A DNA stretch of 8,648 bases from contig CAAEUZ010000047.1 in the NCBI GenBank assembly GCA_900759385.1, positions 1 to 8,648 on the forward strand. The letters run 5' to 3'. The notes beneath the pieces are model-generated. The model searched no databases, was not told the DNA's origin, and saw nothing but the letters and a program-made list of their open reading frames with translations. Positions within the stretch are counted from its first letter, which is position 1. The number at the start of each line of letters is the position of its first letter. The position numbers and the translations under genes were made by a program. The stretch comes from an uncultured Oscillospiraceae bacterium (GTDB lineage: Bacteria; Bacillota; Clostridia; Oscillospirales; Oscillospiraceae). Of the stretch, positions 1-6,126 are shown in pieces.

Positions 1-528
1 GTAAAAGCGTGTCTTGCGTTCCGCCAGGGTAGACCAGCAGGCTCTGCTCTTGCCCTGGCCGCTCACCACCGTATCTGCTTCCCAGTGCCCGGCTTCTTTC
101 CGGCTGTACACGGACTTGTCCCGTTTGCGTATGGACTTGCCCTTGCTGTATTTCCCGCTCACCAGGTACTTCTCATAGATCCATCGGTAAATAGTCCTCC
201 AGCTGGGCATCTTCAGCTCACACGGCGTGCAGGCTATTTGTTCAGGTGACCAGGTAGCCCTCAGCTTTTCCTCTATGTACTCAATCACTTCCTGCGAACG
301 GAACATGCCGCGATGACAATAGGAGCGTCGCAGCAGGTATTTCTTCTGTGCTGTGTGCGGGTAGTAGGTGGGGATGTCGTACATGTGAGTGCAGTTGCGG
401 CGGATCTCCCGAGACACCGTGCTGACGTTTCTGCCGATCAGCCGGGCGATCTCTCTGTAGCTCAGGCCGTCGACGTAATATTTCCGTATACAAGAGCGCT
501 CTTCTATGGTAAGATGGTGGTAGTTCAT
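1..528 (-). CDS. IS30-family transposase, N-terminal 176 residues (cut by window edge)
   Basis: This DDE transposase would cut and join the ends of its own IS. I translated it by hand: the frame is open from an ATG at 528-526 to the window edge with no stop. AGGAG lies five bases before the ATG. Residues 1-45 form the IS30 helix-turn-helix, starting MNYHHLTIEERSCIRKY and followed by LSYREIARLIGRNVSTVSREIRRN. The stretch WSPEQIA...WRTIYRWIYEKYL (about 92-120) is the second conserved IS30 block. GHWEADTVV near residue 150 carries the first catalytic Asp of the DDE triad, followed by a region ending LAERKTRFY. The second Asp and the Glu should lie off-window. Full-length family members are about 300-350 residues. 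I see no frameshift in the visible part, so the element could be active. The family call is secure. Confidence 0.92.
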   Translation of the reverse strand, partial: MNYHHLTIEERSCIRKYYVDGLSYREIARLIGRNVSTVSREIRRNCTHMYDIPTYYPHTAQKKYLLRRSYCHRGMFRSQEVIEYIEEKLRATWSPEQIACTPCELKMPSWRTIYRWIYEKYLVSGKYSKGKSIRKRDKSVYSRKEAGHWEADTVVSGQGKSRACWSTLAERKTRFY

Positions 529-566
529 ACAGTCTCCTCATGGTGCTTTGGCGGTGTGGTTACTCC

Positions 567-575
567 ATTCTACCA
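567..575 (-). promoter_or_regulatory. Candidate extended -10 for the transposase
   Basis: On the minus strand the bases read TGGTAGAAT, an extended -10 (TGn plus a hexamer matching TATAAT at 5 of 6 positions). It lies about 40 bases before the transposase ATG. No good -35 hexamer is visible, as is common for extended -10 promoters and for weakly expressed transposases. Confidence 0.35.
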
Positions 576-609
576 CTTGGGGCTCTGTATGAACTCTTTT
601 ATTTACTTA

Positions 610-672
610 AAGTGTTGCACTTCCATTCTCCCCAGGAGCTGTGGGACTTTGAGCTTCTTCGCTGTTGCACTT
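610..672. repeat. IS-end repeats: TGTTGCACTT twice, 50 bases apart
   Basis: TGTTGCACTT occurs at 613-622 and again at 663-672 in the same orientation. The inner copy is also the right half of a small inverted repeat, AAGTG-TTG-CACTT, at 610-622. The outer copy is probably part of the terminal inverted repeat. The inner one may be a subterminal transposase-binding site. The opposite IS end is outside the window, so the pairing cannot be checked here. Confidence 0.5.
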
Positions 673-683
673 AGTTTGACAAA

Positions 684-1655
684 TCACTTTCCATCGCGCT
701 CTATAATATCCAGCATCCTGGCTGTCAGGCCGTTCACCCCGGCTGCCGACATGCAGCTGTATACCGGGCTGGAGGCCGGGTCCCACGGCGTATTCAGGGA
801 GGCCTTCAGCCGGGCAAGCAGGCTGTTATACCGTTCCGTATCTCCGCCGGCCTCAGCAAGGTCCATCGCGGCGGACAGGCCCATCCACTCCGGCAGTCCC
901 GCGGCGGCTGTCACGGCCATTATGGTCCCCGAGATGTACTCGGCATCCTCCCTCCGTCCCGTTTTCATGGCGTCCTCCATCAGGTGCGTCATGGCGGTCA
1001 CGGCCCGGCTGATGCCGTCCAGCGCCCGGCTCTGCCAGAGCGTGCGCGCCTCATCGTCACGGCCCTGTGCCGTGTACAGCAGCGCGAGCTGTTCCTGACG
1101 GTCTATCGTCACCTGCGGCAGGCTGTTGAGCAGCGCCTCGGCGCGCTCCAGTTCGCCGTTGGCCCGGCAGCGGTTTATGACCATTACCAGGGCCTGCTCG
1201 CGCACCTGTGCGTCTCGGCTGCCGCACAGCCGCTCATACCAGGCGTCCAGCTTGGCGCGGTACGGCGAGGGATCCTCCGCGCCGTACAGGTACAGCGCCC
1301 CGTCCAGGTACATGGCCGCGGAGAGCAGCAGCTTCTCGCAGCTGGGGTACTCGAGTATCTTCGCCTCGCCGCGCGCAAAGGCCGCGGCATAGCCCTCCGA
1401 CTTCACGCAGTCGTCGAGCGAGTTTACGAACTGCGCTGTCTGGCTGTCCGTGAGCTCCTCGCCGAAGTCGAGCAGGGTGTTCAGGTCCACACCCAGCAGC
1501 CGTGCCAGCGCGGGCAGGAGCATTATGTCCGGCAGGCTGGCGCCGCGCTCCCACTTGTTGAAGGCGGAAGCGGTTATGCCCAGCCGGGCGGCGGCCTCCT
1601 CCTGGGTCAGGCCCAGCCCGCGCCGCCTCTCGCGGATTATCTCGTTGATGCGCAT
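684..1655 (-). CDS. XRE-family transcriptional regulator with helical-repeat C-terminal domain
   Basis: This 323-residue protein has an N-terminal Cro/CI-type helix-turn-helix at about residues 3-61. LTQEEAAARLGIT is the first part of the motif, SAFNKWERGASLPD holds the recognition helix, and LLPALARLLGVDLNTLL closes the domain. Residues 65-323 are almost all helical, with TPR-like pairs such as ANGELERAEALLNSLPQ and LLYTAQGRDDEARTLW. Such tails often bind a peptide or small ligand, but the ligand here is unknown. The ATG at 1655 has CGAGGTG five bases upstream. The gene is divergent from the small exported protein at 1863, which is a natural candidate target. The stop codon touches the IS30 end, so the last residues may be altered by the insertion. 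The DNA-binding role is clear; the regulon is not. Confidence 0.85.
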   Translation of the reverse strand: MRINEIIRERRRGLGLTQEEAAARLGITASAFNKWERGASLPDIMLLPALARLLGVDLNTLLDFGEELTDSQTAQFVNSLDDCVKSEGYAAAFARGEAKILEYPSCEKLLLSAAMYLDGALYLYGAEDPSPYRAKLDAWYERLCGSRDAQVREQALVMVINRCRANGELERAEALLNSLPQVTIDRQEQLALLYTAQGRDDEARTLWQSRALDGISRAVTAMTHLMEDAMKTGRREDAEYISGTIMAVTAAAGLPEWMGLSAAMDLAEAGGDTERYNSLLARLKASLNTPWDPASSPVYSCMSAAGVNGLTARMLDIIERDGK

Positions 1656-1701
1656 GGTATCACCTCGCAGCTATGATACCACGCGCCGCACCCGCACACA
1701 A
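1656..1701 (-). promoter_or_regulatory. Promoter and possible autoregulatory operator of the XRE gene
   Basis: On the minus strand TTGTGT (1701-1696), a 17-base spacer and an extended -10 TGG-TATCAT (hexamer 1678-1673) form a plausible sigma-A promoter. The leader would be only about ten bases long. A perfect inverted repeat, GGTATCA at 1656-1662 and TGATACC at 1674-1680, covers the -10 and runs to the base before the start codon, with the ribosome binding site CGAGGTG between the arms. This could be an operator for the XRE protein itself, or a small mRNA hairpin presenting the binding site. Confidence 0.5.
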
Positions 1702-1756
1702 CGGAGGCCGCTTCAACCGCGGGGCAAAAAACTTGAGCGCCGCTCAGGCCGCCGTT
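1700..1756. promoter_or_regulatory. Nested inverted repeats in the divergent promoter region
   Basis: AACGGAGGCC at 1700-1709 and GGCCGCCGTT at 1747-1756 are inverted repeats with one mismatch. Inside them lies TGAGCG-C-CGCTCA (1734-1746), a perfect palindrome around a central base. They sit between the two divergent start regions, as expected for regulator binding sites. On the minus strand the palindrome is followed by AAGTTTTTTG, so it could instead act as a weak terminator or attenuator on that strand. No function is proven by sequence alone. Confidence 0.4.
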
Positions 1757-1797
1757 GCAAATATCCATAAAAACTAACCATTTCTCAACCAAGTGTC

Positions 1798-1806
1798 TGC
1801 TATATT
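1798..1806 (+). promoter_or_regulatory. Candidate extended -10 for the small exported protein
   Basis: TGC-TATATT is an extended -10 with a hexamer matching TATAAT at 5 of 6 positions. It lies 57 bases before the ATG at 1863. The sequence about 17 bases further upstream (CCATTT) is a poor -35, so activation by a bound regulator or reliance on the TGn element is likely. Confidence 0.45.
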
Positions 1807-1862
1807 AAGCGCACAGGCTGCAGCCCTGTAAGCAAATACCACAAATTAAAAGGAGCTTTATT

Positions 1863-2219
1863 ATGTCCAAGATATCTGGTAAAATGATCACGTCGGTATC
1901 CGCTGTTGCGCTTGCGGCAGCCACGCTGGCTTTCTCCGCCTCGGCCGCCTTTGACCAGGACGCAACAGGCGCGGAAGAGGCCGCTTCCACCAGGGCCGCC
2001 GTGGTCACTGACGCCATAGCGCTTGACGGCGAAGGAACTCTGCTCTTCGACTACTCTGCCGATGTGAACGGCACAGAGGCCTCCGGCGAAGACGTAACCT
2101 ACGTCACTGAGGCATCCCCCGCCCTGACCGGCGACGCCGCGGCGGAAGCCGGCAGCGTCGGCGACTCTGTCGTTGCGGGATCTTTAACCCCCTCTGTCGA
2201 GGCGGTTTACGCCGAGTAA
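1863..2219 (+). CDS. Small, highly acidic exported protein of unknown function
   Basis: I do not recognise this 118-residue protein. Residues 1-28 look like a Sec signal peptide: Lys at 3 and 7, a hydrophobic core SAVALAAATLAFS, and a likely cut after Ala-28 in SASA. The mature part of about 90 residues has no Cys or Lys, one Arg, and about 18 Asp/Glu, so it should be strongly negative and soluble outside the cell. It is rich in Ala, Gly, Val, Thr and Ser, with no LPXTG, lipobox or second membrane segment. AGGAG at 1851-1855 sits seven bases before the ATG. It is divergent from the XRE regulator and 105 bases upstream of the response regulator on the same strand, which suggests, but does not show, a link to that two-component system. 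The signal peptide and ribosome binding site make a real gene likely. Confidence 0.75.
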   Translation: MSKISGKMITSVSAVALAAATLAFSASAAFDQDATGAEEAASTRAAVVTDAIALDGEGTLLFDYSADVNGTEASGEDVTYVTEASPALTGDAAAEAGSVGDSVVAGSLTPSVEAVYAE

Positions 2220-2261
2220 GCGCACGGTTCCGCGCCGGTCTGCCTGACACAGGCCGTATCT

Positions 2262-2267
2262 TATAAT
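2262..2267 (+). promoter_or_regulatory. Candidate -10 (TATAAT) for the two-component operon
   Basis: A perfect TATAAT lies 57 bases before the response regulator ATG, in the gap after the small exported protein. No clear -35 is found at 16-18 bases; CTGACA at 2244-2249 is only 12 bases away. Transcription from here would begin close to the base of the hairpin at 2273-2301. It may be an activator-dependent, possibly autoregulated, promoter. Confidence 0.4.
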
Positions 2268-2272
2268 GCAAA

Positions 2273-2301
2273 GGCCGTGGGAGCCGCCGGTTCCCACGGC
2301 C
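2273..2301 (+). other. Perfect 10-bp stem-loop before the response regulator
   Basis: GGCCGTGGGA (2273-2282) pairs perfectly with TCCCACGGCC (2292-2301) around a nine-base loop. No T-run follows, so it is not a standard intrinsic terminator. It might lower read-through from the upstream gene, protect the 5' end of the two-component mRNA, or serve as an operator. It ends nine bases before the GTGAGG ribosome binding site. Confidence 0.55.
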
Positions 2302-2324
2302 AATTCCAAGTGAGGCACATTCCA

Positions 2325-3002
2325 ATGAGGATTCTGTACGTAGAAGATGAGCGGGAGCTGTCGGATGTGGTATGCAGCGGCCTGCGCAAATGCAGCTATG
2401 CGGTTGACGCCGTCTTTGACGGCCTTGAGGCGCTGGAATACTACAGCGCCTATGAGTACGACGTGATTGTCCTGGACCTGAGCCTTCCCGGCCTGGATGG
2501 CCTCGAAGTCCTGCGCCGGATAAGGCAGTCCGACTACAGGACAAAGATCATGATCCTGTCGGCCCGCAGCGCGGTGGACGACCGCGTCAAGGGGCTGAAC
2601 ATGGGCGCCAACGACTACCTGACCAAGCCCTTCGACTTTCTGGAGCTGGAGGCCCGCATACGCACGCTCAGCCGCATCGCCTACATACAGACTGCCAACA
2701 CCATGAGCTGCCGCGGCCTGACCGTAAACATGGCGGCCAAGAGCGCGGCATACGGGGCTCTCAAGCTGCCGCTCACCAGAAAAGAGTACGCAATCCTGGA
2801 GTACATGATGCTGCACAAGAACCAGGTCGTCAGCACAGCGCAGCTCATTGAGCACGCCTGGGACAGCAACGCGGACGTCTTTCCGGACTCGCTGAAATAC
2901 CACATCCACGCCATCAAGCGTAAGCTGGCCGAGGCGGGCTGCCGGGAGCAGCTCATCAGCAATGTGCGCGGCGTGGGGTACATGGTGGAGGACAGGCCGT
3001 GA
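2325..3002 (+). CDS. OmpR/PhoB-family response regulator
   Basis: This 225-residue cytoplasmic transcription factor should be phosphorylated by the kinase encoded just downstream. The receiver domain covers about residues 1-115: acidic pair Glu-7/Asp-8 in LYVEDE, phosphoacceptor Asp-51 in VIVLDLSLPGLDG, switch Ser-79 in MILSAR, and Lys-101 in LTKPFDF. A winged-helix DNA-binding domain follows from about 125, including LTRKEYAILEYMMLHKNQVVS and the C-terminal wing ISNVRGVGYMVED. The length is normal for the family. I chose the ATG at 2325 because receiver domains begin at MRILYVEDE and because GTGAGG lies nine bases upstream; the frame stays open to a GTG at 2277 inside the hairpin. The TGA overlaps the kinase GTG start by four bases, indicating translational coupling. 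Target genes are unknown, with the upstream exported protein a candidate. Confidence 0.95.
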   Translation: MRILYVEDERELSDVVCSGLRKCSYAVDAVFDGLEALEYYSAYEYDVIVLDLSLPGLDGLEVLRRIRQSDYRTKIMILSARSAVDDRVKGLNMGANDYLTKPFDFLELEARIRTLSRIAYIQTANTMSCRGLTVNMAAKSAAYGALKLPLTRKEYAILEYMMLHKNQVVSTAQLIEHAWDSNADVFPDSLKYHIHAIKRKLAEAGCREQLISNVRGVGYMVEDRP

Positions 3003-4129
3003 AAAAGAAGTCTCTGTGTTTTCAGGTAACCCTGACCACCGCCCTGATACTGTTCCTCTGCGCGGCCCTGCTTACCTTCTTCTCCTCCTACCATGCGGGG
3101 CGGCAGTTCGTAGCCGTCGCGGCCAAGATATCCACAGTGCAGCCGGCCGGCAGCGAGTCCGAGCCCGGCCCCGGCGGCGACATCACCTTCTCGGTGCCGA
3201 CGGAATCCATCACCTCGGTGGCCCGGAGGCAGTTCAACCTCGCCGGTATCGGGGCCATGTTTGCCATCGCGGCGCTCAGTACGGGGCTTGTATATCTGAC
3301 CACGCGCAGGGCCCTTTCGCCCATACACGAGTTCAGCCAGACTGTGTCTGCCATAACGGAAAACGACCTGGACATTCACCTGCAGGAGTCGGCCGGTTCC
3401 TCCAGCGAGGCCGAGCTGCTGCACCACTCGTTCAACACCATGATGGAACGCCTGGAGCGCTCGTTTTCCGCCCAGAAGCTGTTCGCCGAAAACGCGGCCC
3501 ACGAGCTGAAGAACCCCCTGGCGACCATTATTGCCACCGCTCAGGTCTCCCGGCTGTCCCCGCCATCACCCGCAGAATACATGCACGTCCTGAGCTCGAT
3601 TGAGGCCAACGCCAAACGCATGCAGGGCACCCTGGAGGGCCTGCTGCGCCTGTGCGGCGGGCAGGCCGAGTTTGAGACCGGTGAAGTCCGGCTTGAGGAT
3701 CTATTTGCAAATATCCTCAGGGAGGCCGGGCCAAGGATGCGGGAGATGAACGTCTCGGCCTGCGTTGACTGTTCGGCCCTGCCGGCCGTCAGCGGGAACT
3801 ACGAACTTCTCTACCGCGCCTTTTACAACCTCATTGAAAACGCCGTAAAGTACAACCGCCCCGGGGGAGAGATACGCATAACGTCCCGCGCGCTCGGCGG
3901 CCGGGGCGAGATCGTCATATCCGACAGCGGGTACGGGATTGAGCCCGGGGCGCTCCCGCGGATTTTTGAGCCCTTTTACCGTGCGGGAGCCCAGCGCTCG
4001 CGCAAAACCGAAGGCAGCGGGCTGGGCCTGTCCATAGTGAAGTCAATCATAGAGCGCCACGGCTGGGACATCTCGGCCGAGAGCGCGCCCGGCCAGGGCA
4101 CGTCCTTCACCATAAGCCTGTTCCTGTAA
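2999..4129 (+). CDS. Membrane sensor histidine kinase (HAMP-HisKA-HATPase)
   Basis: This 376-residue kinase is the partner of the response regulator. It has two membrane segments (about 8-28 and 81-101) flanking an extracytoplasmic loop of about 50 residues, then a HAMP region (about 101-154). In the HisKA domain the phosphoacceptor is His-168 in AENAAHELKNPLATI. In the ATPase domain the N box is NLIENAVKYN (277-286), G1 is DSGYGI (309-314), the F box is IFEPFY (322-327) and G2 is EGSGLGLSIV (338-347). All catalytic motifs are intact. It starts with GTG inside GTGA, overlapping the regulator stop. The loop is short and Pro/Gly/Ser-rich, with no recognisable ligand domain, so the signal is unknown; envelope or peptide sensing is possible. 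A hairpin follows two bases after the stop. Confidence 0.95.
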   Translation: MKKKSLCFQVTLTTALILFLCAALLTFFSSYHAGRQFVAVAAKISTVQPAGSESEPGPGGDITFSVPTESITSVARRQFNLAGIGAMFAIAALSTGLVYLTTRRALSPIHEFSQTVSAITENDLDIHLQESAGSSSEAELLHHSFNTMMERLERSFSAQKLFAENAAHELKNPLATIIATAQVSRLSPPSPAEYMHVLSSIEANAKRMQGTLEGLLRLCGGQAEFETGEVRLEDLFANILREAGPRMREMNVSACVDCSALPAVSGNYELLYRAFYNLIENAVKYNRPGGEIRITSRALGGRGEIVISDSGYGIEPGALPRIFEPFYRAGAQRSRKTEGSGLGLSIVKSIIERHGWDISAESAPGQGTSFTISLFL

Positions 4130-4130
4130 T

Positions 4131-4163
4131 GCGCAGAGCACCCCATGAAGGGGTGCCCTCCGC
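4131..4163. terminator. Shared stem-loop between convergent genes
   Basis: GCACCCC (4138-4144) and GGGGTGC (4150-4156) form a seven-bp stem with an ATGAA loop. The stem extends outward with two mismatches to GCG at 4131 and CGC at 4163. It starts two bases after the kinase stop and ends three bases before the stop of the minus-strand remnant at 4166, so it probably terminates both. ATTTAT follows on the plus strand, a weak T-tract. Confidence 0.65.
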
Positions 4164-4165
4164 AT

Positions 4166-4838
4166 TTATGCCTGCGTCCAGTTCATGTACTCCCAGCCGT
4201 CTTCGCCGCGCATGAGCACTACCACGGCTTCCTTACCGGGCTCCACCGCCCAGAGCGGCTCCCCTCCTTCTGCCGGGGAGCAGGTAAAGCTCAGCGCGAT
4301 GAAGTCCGCGCCGGTCTTGCCCTCCGCCGGCATCAGGAAGCTGTCGTGCAGAGCCATATCGCTCCAGTAGGCGTCCGTGCCCGCGTCATAGCTCACATCC
4401 AGCGTGCATCCGGGGGCGGCCTCCTCCGCTATGGCCCTGAACGCCGCCCCAGCGCTCTCTATGTCGGCCTCGGAGCGCTCGGGCTCCGGCCGGGCAGCGG
4501 TTATCTCGTCGAGCACGGCGGTATCGAAGCTGGCAGGGTCGTAGGTGTAGAACGAGCCGCTGCCGAAGGAGATGACGTTCCGGTCGAAACCCGTGTACTC
4601 GGTCAGCCTGCCGTTGGCGCCGCCGCGGTTCACCCTGACCAGGTAGAGCTGGGCCGGGTCTGAATAGGTGAAGTTCTCCTGGTCGTACTCCGGTTCCTCC
4701 TCCTCGCCGGTGAGGGTTATGCCCTCCAGCGCCGAGCAGAGCGCGTCGAGCTCGGCGTCCGTGATGTCATAGCGCCAGCCGAAACCCGCCGCGGCGCGGC
4801 CGTCGCGCAGGATATACGCCGTGGCTGCCCCGTTTCAA
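4166..4838 (-). pseudogene. Remnant of a probable exported protein, 5' frame disrupted
   Basis: A long open frame runs from 4834 down to the TAA at 4166 (222 codons plus stop) and reads like a real acidic extracytoplasmic domain, with stretches such as GFGWRYDITDAELDALCSAL and VVVLMRGEDGWEYMNWTQA. It has no ATG; in-frame starts are a CTG at 4810 and a GTG at 4633, neither with a visible ribosome binding site. The only good start signal, CGAGGTG at 4851-4845 then TTG at 4838, is in another frame and yields 23 residues before a stop at 4767. No signal peptide is encoded. The simplest reading is that a lipoprotein-like gene lost its signal-peptide segment and frame by deletion. A sequencing indel, or a shorter product from the GTG, are alternatives. 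I do not recognise the family. Confidence 0.6.
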
Positions 4839-4904
4839 GTGTATCACCTCGTATTCTCTTATTCCGGCCCCGGCGCGGTACCGGGAAATCCCTTGGATAT
4901 ACTT

Positions 4905-4910
4905 ATTATA
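4905..4910 (-). promoter_or_regulatory. Candidate -10 (TATAAT) upstream of the remnant
   Basis: The minus strand reads GCGC-TATAAT-AAG here, with a weak TAGAAT as -35 at 17 bases. It lies 67 bases before the TTG at 4838. A small GC hairpin (CCCGG at 4869-4873 with CCGGG at 4881-4885) lies in the leader. The start signals therefore survive although the coding frame does not. Confidence 0.4.
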
Positions 4911-5013
4911 GCGCACGACATTTGTCCATTCTATTGCCAGCAGCGGAGATTTGCCCCCCATTTTGTAAATATTGTACAAATCGCTTAAAAGGATGCCCTA
5001 TATTACAGATGCG

Positions 5014-5049
5014 CAGAGGGACACCGGTCGGCGGACCGGTGTCCCTCTG
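5014..5049 (-). terminator. 16-bp stem-loop after argF
   Basis: CAGAGGGACACCGGTC (5014-5029) pairs without a mismatch with GACCGGTGTCCCTCTG (5034-5049) around a four-base loop. It begins 17 bases past the argF stop and ends before the promoter of the next minus-strand unit, as expected for the argF terminator. The sequence that follows on the minus strand (CGCATCTGTAATAT) has no true T-run, so it may be an inefficient terminator or a 3'-end stabiliser. Confidence 0.75.
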
Positions 5050-5066
5050 TCTGATTTGCCGGGCTA

Positions 5067-6056
5067 TTACGGCATCAGCGTGGCGGCCATGACGGCCTTG
5101 ATGGTGTGCAGGCGGTTTTCCGCCTCGTCAAACACGACGGACTGCGCGCTCTCAAACACCTCATCGGTGACCTCGAGGGCGTCGAGGCCGTACTTCTCGC
5201 CGACCTCCTTGCCGATGGTGGTCTTGAGGTCGTGGAAGGCCGGCAGGCAGTGCATGAAGATCGCGCCGGGCTTGGCCAGGCTCATGGCCTTCGCGTTCAC
5301 CTGATAGGGCAGCAGCGCCTTGATGCGTTCGCCCCAGGCGTCCGGGCTCTCGCCCATTGACACCCAGATGTCGGTATACACCGCGTCGGCGTCCTTCAGG
5401 GCCATCTCCGGCTCCGTCCAGAACTCGAGCGTAGCGCCGCTCTCGGCGGCGATCTCCTGCGCGATGTCCTGCAGCTCCTCGCCGGGGAAGAACTCCACCG
5501 GCGCGCAGGCCGCGAAGTTGACGCCCAGCTTGGCGCAGCCGATCATGAGGCTGTTGCCCATATTGAAGCGCGCGTCGCCCATGTAGACGAGCTTCTTGCC
5601 CTTCAGAGAGCCCAGGTGCTCGCGCATGGTGAGCATGTCGGCCAGGATCTGCGTGGGGTGGAACTCGTCGGTGAGGCCGTTCCACACGGGCACGGAGGCG
5701 TACTCGGCCAGCTCCTCAACAATCGCCTGGCCAAAGCCGCGGTACTCAATGCCGTCAAACATGCGCGAGAGCACGCGCGCGGTGTCGGCGATGGACTCCT
5801 TCTTGCCTATCTGCGAGCCGGACGGGTCGAGATACACGGCGTGCATACCCAGGTCGTGCGCCGCCACCTCGAAGGAGCAGCGCGTGCGGGTGGAGGTCTT
5901 TTCAAATATCAGCGCCACGCTCTTGCCCTCGCAGAGCCTTTGCGGTACCCCGGCTTTTTTCTTCGCCTTGAGGTCGGCGGCGAGGTCGATGAGGTAGGTT
6001 ATCTCCTCAGGGGTGAAGTCGAGGAGCTTGAGGAAATCACGGCCTTTGAGATTCAT
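5067..6056 (-). CDS. argF: Ornithine carbamoyltransferase, anabolic
   Basis: This enzyme joins carbamoyl phosphate to ornithine to make citrulline in the cytoplasm, the sixth step of arginine synthesis. The 329-residue length is normal for the family. Visible motifs are the carbamoyl-phosphate loop STRTR (55-59, within FEKTSTRTRCSFE), HPTQ (133-136), the ornithine-binding SMGE (233-236, just after Asp-229), and HCLP (269-272) with the catalytic Cys-270. The ATG at 6056 is chosen because AGGAG lies seven bases upstream and MNLKGRDFLKLLDF is the usual family start; the frame stays open to about 6152, but that part translates the intergenic repeat. The argB-argD context and the absence of adjacent arcA or arcC favour the anabolic enzyme over catabolic arcB. 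It is separated from argD by 417 bases, so it may have its own promoter. Confidence 0.96.
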   Translation of the reverse strand: MNLKGRDFLKLLDFTPEEITYLIDLAADLKAKKKAGVPQRLCEGKSVALIFEKTSTRTRCSFEVAAHDLGMHAVYLDPSGSQIGKKESIADTARVLSRMFDGIEYRGFGQAIVEELAEYASVPVWNGLTDEFHPTQILADMLTMREHLGSLKGKKLVYMGDARFNMGNSLMIGCAKLGVNFAACAPVEFFPGEELQDIAQEIAAESGATLEFWTEPEMALKDADAVYTDIWVSMGESPDAWGERIKALLPYQVNAKAMSLAKPGAIFMHCLPAFHDLKTTIGKEVGEKYGLDALEVTDEVFESAQSVVFDEAENRLHTIKAVMAATLMP

Positions 6057-6126
6057 GGAAGGGCTCCTTTCGTTTGTGATTAAAACTATTATTTTATTTT
6101 TCGCCGGCTGCACCGGCGGGCCTCCT

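Larger units (their letters stand above)
1..683 (-). mobile_element. IS30-family insertion sequence, 5' end (partial)
   Basis: This is the transposase-start end of an IS30-family element; the rest lies beyond the left edge. It consists of the transposase 5' part (1-528) and about 155 bases of non-coding end sequence. The outer end is placed near 683 because TGTTGCACTT at 663-672, read inward as AAGTGCAACA, resembles the terminal repeats of many IS30 elements as I remember them, and because the XRE stop codon follows at once. The exact boundary and any target duplication cannot be fixed, since the other end is missing. The segment is more AT-rich than the flanking genes, which fits recent acquisition. 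Confidence 0.75.

Noticed and set aside
281..541. 86-residue minus-strand frame over the transposase start
   Set aside because: It is out of frame with the IS30 transposase, which has the correct motifs and ribosome binding site; its composition is arginine- and proline-rich shadow sequence.
1805..2017. 70-residue minus-strand frame opposite the small exported protein
   Set aside because: It has no ribosome binding site; the plus-strand frame has a signal peptide and AGGAG.
2277..2324. Upstream GTG start for the response regulator
   Set aside because: It falls inside the stem-loop, lacks a ribosome binding site and adds 16 residues not seen in receiver domains.
6062..6105. ArgR box upstream of argF or argB
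   Set aside because: The AT-rich stretch before argF and the leader of argB contain no convincing pair of TGAAT/ATTCA half-sites, so no operator is called.
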